The position numbers were made by a program, and so were the translations under genes. A stretch of 15,985 nt of DNA, from the NCBI GenBank assembly GCA_964425105.1, contig CAYRLE010000057.1, positions 1-15,985 of the forward strand. Direction: 5' to 3'. Source of the stretch: S012-109 sp964425105 (GTDB taxonomy: Bacteria; Pseudomonadota; Gammaproteobacteria; SZUA-140). This document shows, piece by piece, positions 12,927 through 15,985 of the stretch. Every line of letters starts with the position of its first letter. Position 1 is the first letter of the stretch. A model generated the notes under the pieces. That model had not been told where the DNA came from. It was given only the letters and a program-made list of their open reading frames with translations, and searched no databases.

Positions 12927-14483
12927 GTGAGCAAGCGATTATTCCGTTCCACCGTCACCGTGGGGGGCATGACGGGCATCTCGCGGGTGCTGGGGCTGGT
13001 GCGCGATATCGTCATCGCGCGGGCCTTTGGGGCGGGGCTGGGCGCCGACGCCTTTTTCGTCGCCTTCAAGATCCCCAATTTTCTGCGCCGCCTGTTTGCC
13101 GAGGGCGCCTTCTCCCAGGCCTTCGTGCCGGTGTTGTCGGAATACAAGACCCGCCGCGAACAGGCCGAGGTGCGCCGGCTGGTGGACAATGTGGTGGGGG
13201 TGCTGGGGGGGATCCTGTTCCTGGTCACCCTGGCGGGGGTGCTGGCCGCGCCGCTGCTGGTGACGATCTTTGCGCCGGGTTTCCTGCAGGACGCGGCCAA
13301 GTTCGATCTCACGGTGGCGATGATCCGGGTAACCTTTCCCTACATCCTGTTCATCTCCCTCACCGCCCTGGCAGGCGGTATCCTCAACAGTTACGGGCGT
13401 TTCGCCGTGCCCGCCTTCACCCCGGCGCTGCTCAATCTGTGCCTGATCGCGGCGGCCCTGTGGCTGGCGCCGCGCCTGGCAGAGCCGGTGACAGCCCTGG
13501 CCTGGGGGGTGTTCCTGGCGGGTGTGGTGCAGTTGCTTTTTCAGCTGCCCTATCTCAGGGGGCTGGGGCTGTTGCCCCGGCCCCGCTTCAGTCTCCGCGA
13601 CGAGGGGGTGCGGCGCGTGGCGCGCCTCATGCTGCCAGGCATCTTCGGCTCCTCGGTGGCTCAGATCAATCTGCTCTTCGATACCTTGATTGCCTCTTTC
13701 CTGGTGACCGGCAGCGTCAGCTGGCTGTATTTCTCCGACCGTCTGGTAGAGTTCCCCCTGGGGGTGTTCGGCATCGCCCTGGCCACGGTGATCCTGCCCA
13801 CCCTGTCGCGCCGCCATGCCGACGATGCCCCCGAGGCCTTCTTCGCCACCCTGGACTGGGCGCTGCGCCTGGTGATGGTCCTCGGCGTACCGGCGGCCGT
13901 GGCCCTGCTGGTGCTAGCCGGACCCATGCTCATGACCCTGTTTCAGTACGGCGCCTTCGATCTTAATGACGTGGCCATGGCACGCCTCAGCCTCATGGCC
14001 TATGCCGTAGGGCTGTTGGGTTTCATCCTGGTGAAGGTGCTGGCCCCCGGGTTCTATGCCCGCCAGGATACCCGCACCCCGGTAAGGGTGGGGGTGATCG
14101 CCATGCTGGCCAATATGGTGATGAACGTGGCCTTTGTGGTGCCCATGGTAGTGTGGGAGTTGCCGGGGCCCCATGCCGGCCTGGCGCTGGCCACGTCGCT
14201 GTCGGCCTTTCTCAACGCCGGCCTGTTGTTTCATTTGCTGCGCCGCGATGCCGGTTACCGGCCGGCGCCGGGCTGGAGCCGGCTGCTGATCCAGATCCTG
14301 GCGGCCAGTGCCGCCATGGCGGCGCTGTTGTGGTTCGCGGCCGGTGATCCTGGTTTGTGGGCGGCGCGTTCCTGGCACGGTCGCGCCACACTGCTGGCCC
14401 TGCTGGTGCTGGCGGGTGCGCTTTGTTATTTCCTGGTGCTACGCCTCACGGGTGTGAGGCTGCGCCGGCTGTTGAAATCCTGA
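12927..14483 (+). CDS. murJ: Lipid II flippase MurJ
   Basis: 518 residues from GTG 12927 (E. coli MurJ is 511). The nearest upstream ATG (12898) is out of frame. The protein is highly hydrophobic with about 14 membrane helices, of the MVF/MurJ branch of the MOP exporter superfamily. It moves the lipid-linked peptidoglycan precursor across the inner membrane. The N-terminus SRVLGLVRDIVIARAFGAG, then ADAFFVAFKIPNFLRRLFAE, is family-specific. Arg20, Arg26, Asp41 and Arg54 align, offset by two, with functionally important E. coli Arg18, Arg24, Asp39 and Arg52. The FSDRLVEFPLGVFGIALATV segment is also typical. The Shine-Dalgarno is weak. The last codons contain a 7-bp hairpin (GCCTCAC 14443-14449 with GTGAGGC 14454-14460). 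It is upstream of ribF-ileS, a common gammaproteobacterial order. Confidence 0.97.
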   Translation: MSKRLFRSTVTVGGMTGISRVLGLVRDIVIARAFGAGLGADAFFVAFKIPNFLRRLFAEGAFSQAFVPVLSEYKTRREQAEVRRLVDNVVGVLGGILFLVTLAGVLAAPLLVTIFAPGFLQDAAKFDLTVAMIRVTFPYILFISLTALAGGILNSYGRFAVPAFTPALLNLCLIAAALWLAPRLAEPVTALAWGVFLAGVVQLLFQLPYLRGLGLLPRPRFSLRDEGVRRVARLMLPGIFGSSVAQINLLFDTLIASFLVTGSVSWLYFSDRLVEFPLGVFGIALATVILPTLSRRHADDAPEAFFATLDWALRLVMVLGVPAAVALLVLAGPMLMTLFQYGAFDLNDVAMARLSLMAYAVGLLGFILVKVLAPGFYARQDTRTPVRVGVIAMLANMVMNVAFVVPMVVWELPGPHAGLALATSLSAFLNAGLLFHLLRRDAGYRPAPGWSRLLIQILAASAAMAALLWFAAGDPGLWAARSWHGRATLLALLVLAGALCYFLVLRLTGVRLRRLLKS

Positions 14484-14520
14484 CGGGGCCGCTGACATGG
14501 TCCGCTGCTGCTTTACTCAG

Positions 14521-14540
14521 TATAATGCCGGGATATCCCG
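14521..14540 (+). promoter_or_regulatory. Possible ribF-ileS promoter with overlapping palindrome
   Basis: A perfect -10 TATAAT (14521-14526) has no good -35 at 16-18 bp; CTGACA at 14492-14497 is 23 bp away. Two bases after the -10 is a perfect 12-bp palindrome CGGGATATCCCG (14529-14540), where transcription would begin. It could be an operator or chance. Confidence 0.4.
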
Positions 14541-14617
14541 AAGCAGGGAGATGCGCGGTGCCGGCAACGGTGCCGCAAGCTACAGGGCAGGCCAAGGCGA
14601 CACGTGAGGCAACATCC

Positions 14618-15607
14618 ATGGAATTGATCAGGGGGCATTACAATCTGCGGGCCCGTCATCGCGGCTGTGTGGCCACCATCGGCAATTTCGACGGCGTGCA
14701 TCTGGGTCATCAGGCCGTGTTGGGGCAGCTTTCCGAGAAGGCCGCCGAACTGTGCCTGCCTTCTGTGGTGGTGACTTTCGAACCCCATCCCCAGGAGTAT
14801 TTCGGGCGGGAGCAGGCGCCGCCCCGCCTGACCCGCTTTCGGGAAAAGATCCAGACCCTGCGCCGCTATGCCGTGGACCGGGTGCTGGTGTTGCGTTTCA
14901 ACCGCCGCCTGGCGCAGATGTCAGCGGAAGACTTCATTCATCAGGTACTGGTGGAGGGCCTGGGCATTCGTTATCTGGTGGTGGGCGACGACTTTCGTTT
15001 CGGTTACCGGCGCCAGGGGGATATTGAAATGCTGCGTGCCGCCGGTGGTCAGCATGGTTTTCAGGTCATCAATATGCATACTTTCGAGATCGACGGCGCC
15101 CGGGTGAGCAGCACCCGCATCCGCGAGGCCCTGCGCGCCGGTGCCCTGGGGACCGCCGAGAAGCTGCTGGGTCGTTGCTACCGGATTTCCGGGCGTGTGG
15201 TGCGTGGTGAACAGCGCGGCCGCACCCTGGGTTTCCCTACCGCCAACATCCATGTCCACGGTCCGCTGGCGGGGCGGCGCTGTGTGGCGGCGACGCTGCC
15301 CCTGCAGGGCGTCTATGCCGTGGATGTCTTCGGCCTGGAGACCGAACCCTTGCGCGGCGTGGCCAATATTGGTTTCCGGCCCACGGTGGACGGCCGCCGC
15401 TGTCTGCTGGAAGTCCATGTGCTGGACTTCAACGGCGACATCTACGGCCGCCACCTGCAGGTGGAATTCCTCAAGAAACTGCGCGACGAGCGGCGTTTCG
15501 AATCCCTCGGTGCCCTGCAGGCCCAGATCCGGCGCGACGTGGACCTGGCCCGTGCTTTCTTTCAGCGCGGCTCGCGGCCGGTGGACCGGATTTCTGTGCC
15601 GGCCTGA
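14618..15607 (+). CDS. ribF: Bifunctional riboflavin kinase / FAD synthetase
   Basis: 329 residues from the ATG at 14618 (E. coli RibF is 313). The frame is open 87 codons further up into murJ, but GAGG at 14605-14608 and the family start (MELIRGHYNL) favour this ATG. It converts riboflavin to FMN and then FAD in the cytoplasm. The N-terminal adenylyltransferase domain has GNFDGVHLGHQ (22-32), TFEPHP (53-58), GDDFRFGY (123-130) and SSTRIR (164-169). The C-terminal flavokinase domain has GRTLGFPTAN (201-210) and the ANIGFRPT motif. A few extra residues after PTANI (HVHGPLAGRRCVAATLP) lengthen the usual loop. It lies between murJ and ileS, the ribF-ileS linkage known in E. coli. Confidence 0.97.
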   Translation: MELIRGHYNLRARHRGCVATIGNFDGVHLGHQAVLGQLSEKAAELCLPSVVVTFEPHPQEYFGREQAPPRLTRFREKIQTLRRYAVDRVLVLRFNRRLAQMSAEDFIHQVLVEGLGIRYLVVGDDFRFGYRRQGDIEMLRAAGGQHGFQVINMHTFEIDGARVSSTRIREALRAGALGTAEKLLGRCYRISGRVVRGEQRGRTLGFPTANIHVHGPLAGRRCVAATLPLQGVYAVDVFGLETEPLRGVANIGFRPTVDGRRCLLEVHVLDFNGDIYGRHLQVEFLKKLRDERRFESLGALQAQIRRDVDLARAFFQRGSRPVDRISVPA

Positions 15608-15657
15608 AGCCGGTGCGATCTTTTTCAGCAACTTCCTTTTAAGATAAGAACAAGGTG

Positions 15658-15985
15658 ATGACGGATTACAAAGCCACACTCAATCTGCCCCGTACCGCTT
15701 TTGCCATGAAGGCCAATCTGGCCAATCGCGAACCCCAGTTCCTCAAGGAATGGCAGGAGATGGGGCTCTATGAACAACTGCGGACGGCCCGTGCCGGAGC
15801 GCCCAAGTTCATCCTCCACGACGGCCCCCCCTACGCCAATGGCGAGATCCATATCGGCCATGCCGTCAACAAGGTGCTCAAGGACATCATTGTCAAATCC
15901 AAGACCCTGGCCGGTTATGACGCCCCCTATGTGCCGGGCTGGGACTGCCACGGCCTGCCCATCGAGCTGAACGTGGAAAAGAAAA
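15658..15985 (+). CDS. ileS: Isoleucyl-tRNA synthetase, N-terminal part (runs off window)
   Basis: 109 codons are visible and the frame stays open to the window end; the full enzyme is about 940 residues. The start MTDYKATLNLPRTAFAMKAN matches the bacterial family. LHDGPPYANGEIHIGHAVNK contains the class I HIGH motif (65-68), followed by PGWDCHGLPIE (93-103). It charges tRNA-Ile in the cytoplasm. ATG 15658 is preferred by family alignment. A GTG directly before it (15655) would add one residue, and the nearest purine-rich site (AAGATAAGAACAAG) fits either. It begins 50 bp after ribF and is probably cotranscribed with it. Confidence 0.97.
   Translation, partial: MTDYKATLNLPRTAFAMKANLANREPQFLKEWQEMGLYEQLRTARAGAPKFILHDGPPYANGEIHIGHAVNKVLKDIIVKSKTLAGYDAPYVPGWDCHGLPIELNVEKK

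Noticed and set aside
12939..13817. 292-aa and overlapping 189-aa minus-strand frames, the second with a lipobox-like LLLGGCS
   Set aside because: Most of both frames is antisense to murJ. The lipobox-like stretch is internal to a frame with no ribosome-binding site or supporting domain.
14357..14617. 87-codon N-terminal extension of ribF
   Set aside because: It overlaps murJ by more than 120 bp, is low in family similarity, and ATG 14618 has a Shine-Dalgarno and the expected RibF start.
15597..15626. Short GC hairpin at the ribF stop followed by T5
   Set aside because: The stem is only about five pairs and the T-run is several bases away, so it is unlikely to terminate within ribF-ileS.

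Overview
The window reads as part of a gammaproteobacterial chromosome. The right half carries the housekeeping order ispB / rplU-rpmA / obgE / proB / rpsT / murJ-ribF-ileS with gammaproteobacterial-type proteins. A sulfur-oxidising or purple-sulfur-type (Chromatiales-like) lineage is plausible but is only an inference. The left half (to about 8.1 kb) is visibly less GC-rich and more accessory; the right half is GC-rich and densely packed.

Left region. It opens with the tail of one arginine-rich protein and a complete second one (secreted, 118 aa) followed by a strong terminator. These look like tandem members of an unrecognised polycationic secreted family. Next come a short MscS-type channel and a DUF2231 membrane protein. 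zwf (glucose-6-phosphate dehydrogenase) follows, translationally coupled to a HAD-family phosphatase gene that is now broken. A 159-bp foldback element (18-bp perfect terminal inverted repeats, 4-bp target duplication TCAA) sits in the codons just after the HAD catalytic motif. Removing the element plus one TCAA copy restores the frame exactly. The 3' end of the HAD gene is itself fused to a decayed C-terminal scrap of an alpha-glucan phosphorylase, and a second partial element end lies right after that scrap. The locus was therefore probably a longer zwf-HAD-phosphorylase sugar-metabolism cluster eroded by insertion and deletion.

Middle region. A lemA homologue and an M48 zinc metalloprotease with a long C-terminal helical extension form a two-gene membrane unit. 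A convergent, secreted DUF1566 protein follows, then about 0.5 kb with no credible gene, then tRNA-Pro(CGG).

Right region. ispB (octaprenyl diphosphate synthase) and the tRNA run leftward, divergent from rplU-rpmA, with recognisable sigma-70 promoters facing away from each other. rplU-rpmA ends at a clear intrinsic terminator. obgE and proB follow, both with pyrimidine-rich leaders lacking a good Shine-Dalgarno site. proB and the convergent rpsT share a bidirectional terminator. rpsT uses a TTG start behind a strong Shine-Dalgarno and is divergent from murJ (lipid II flippase), ribF (FAD synthesis) and ileS, which runs off the right edge. These genes serve translation, ribosome assembly, proline synthesis, quinone side-chain synthesis and cell-wall synthesis.
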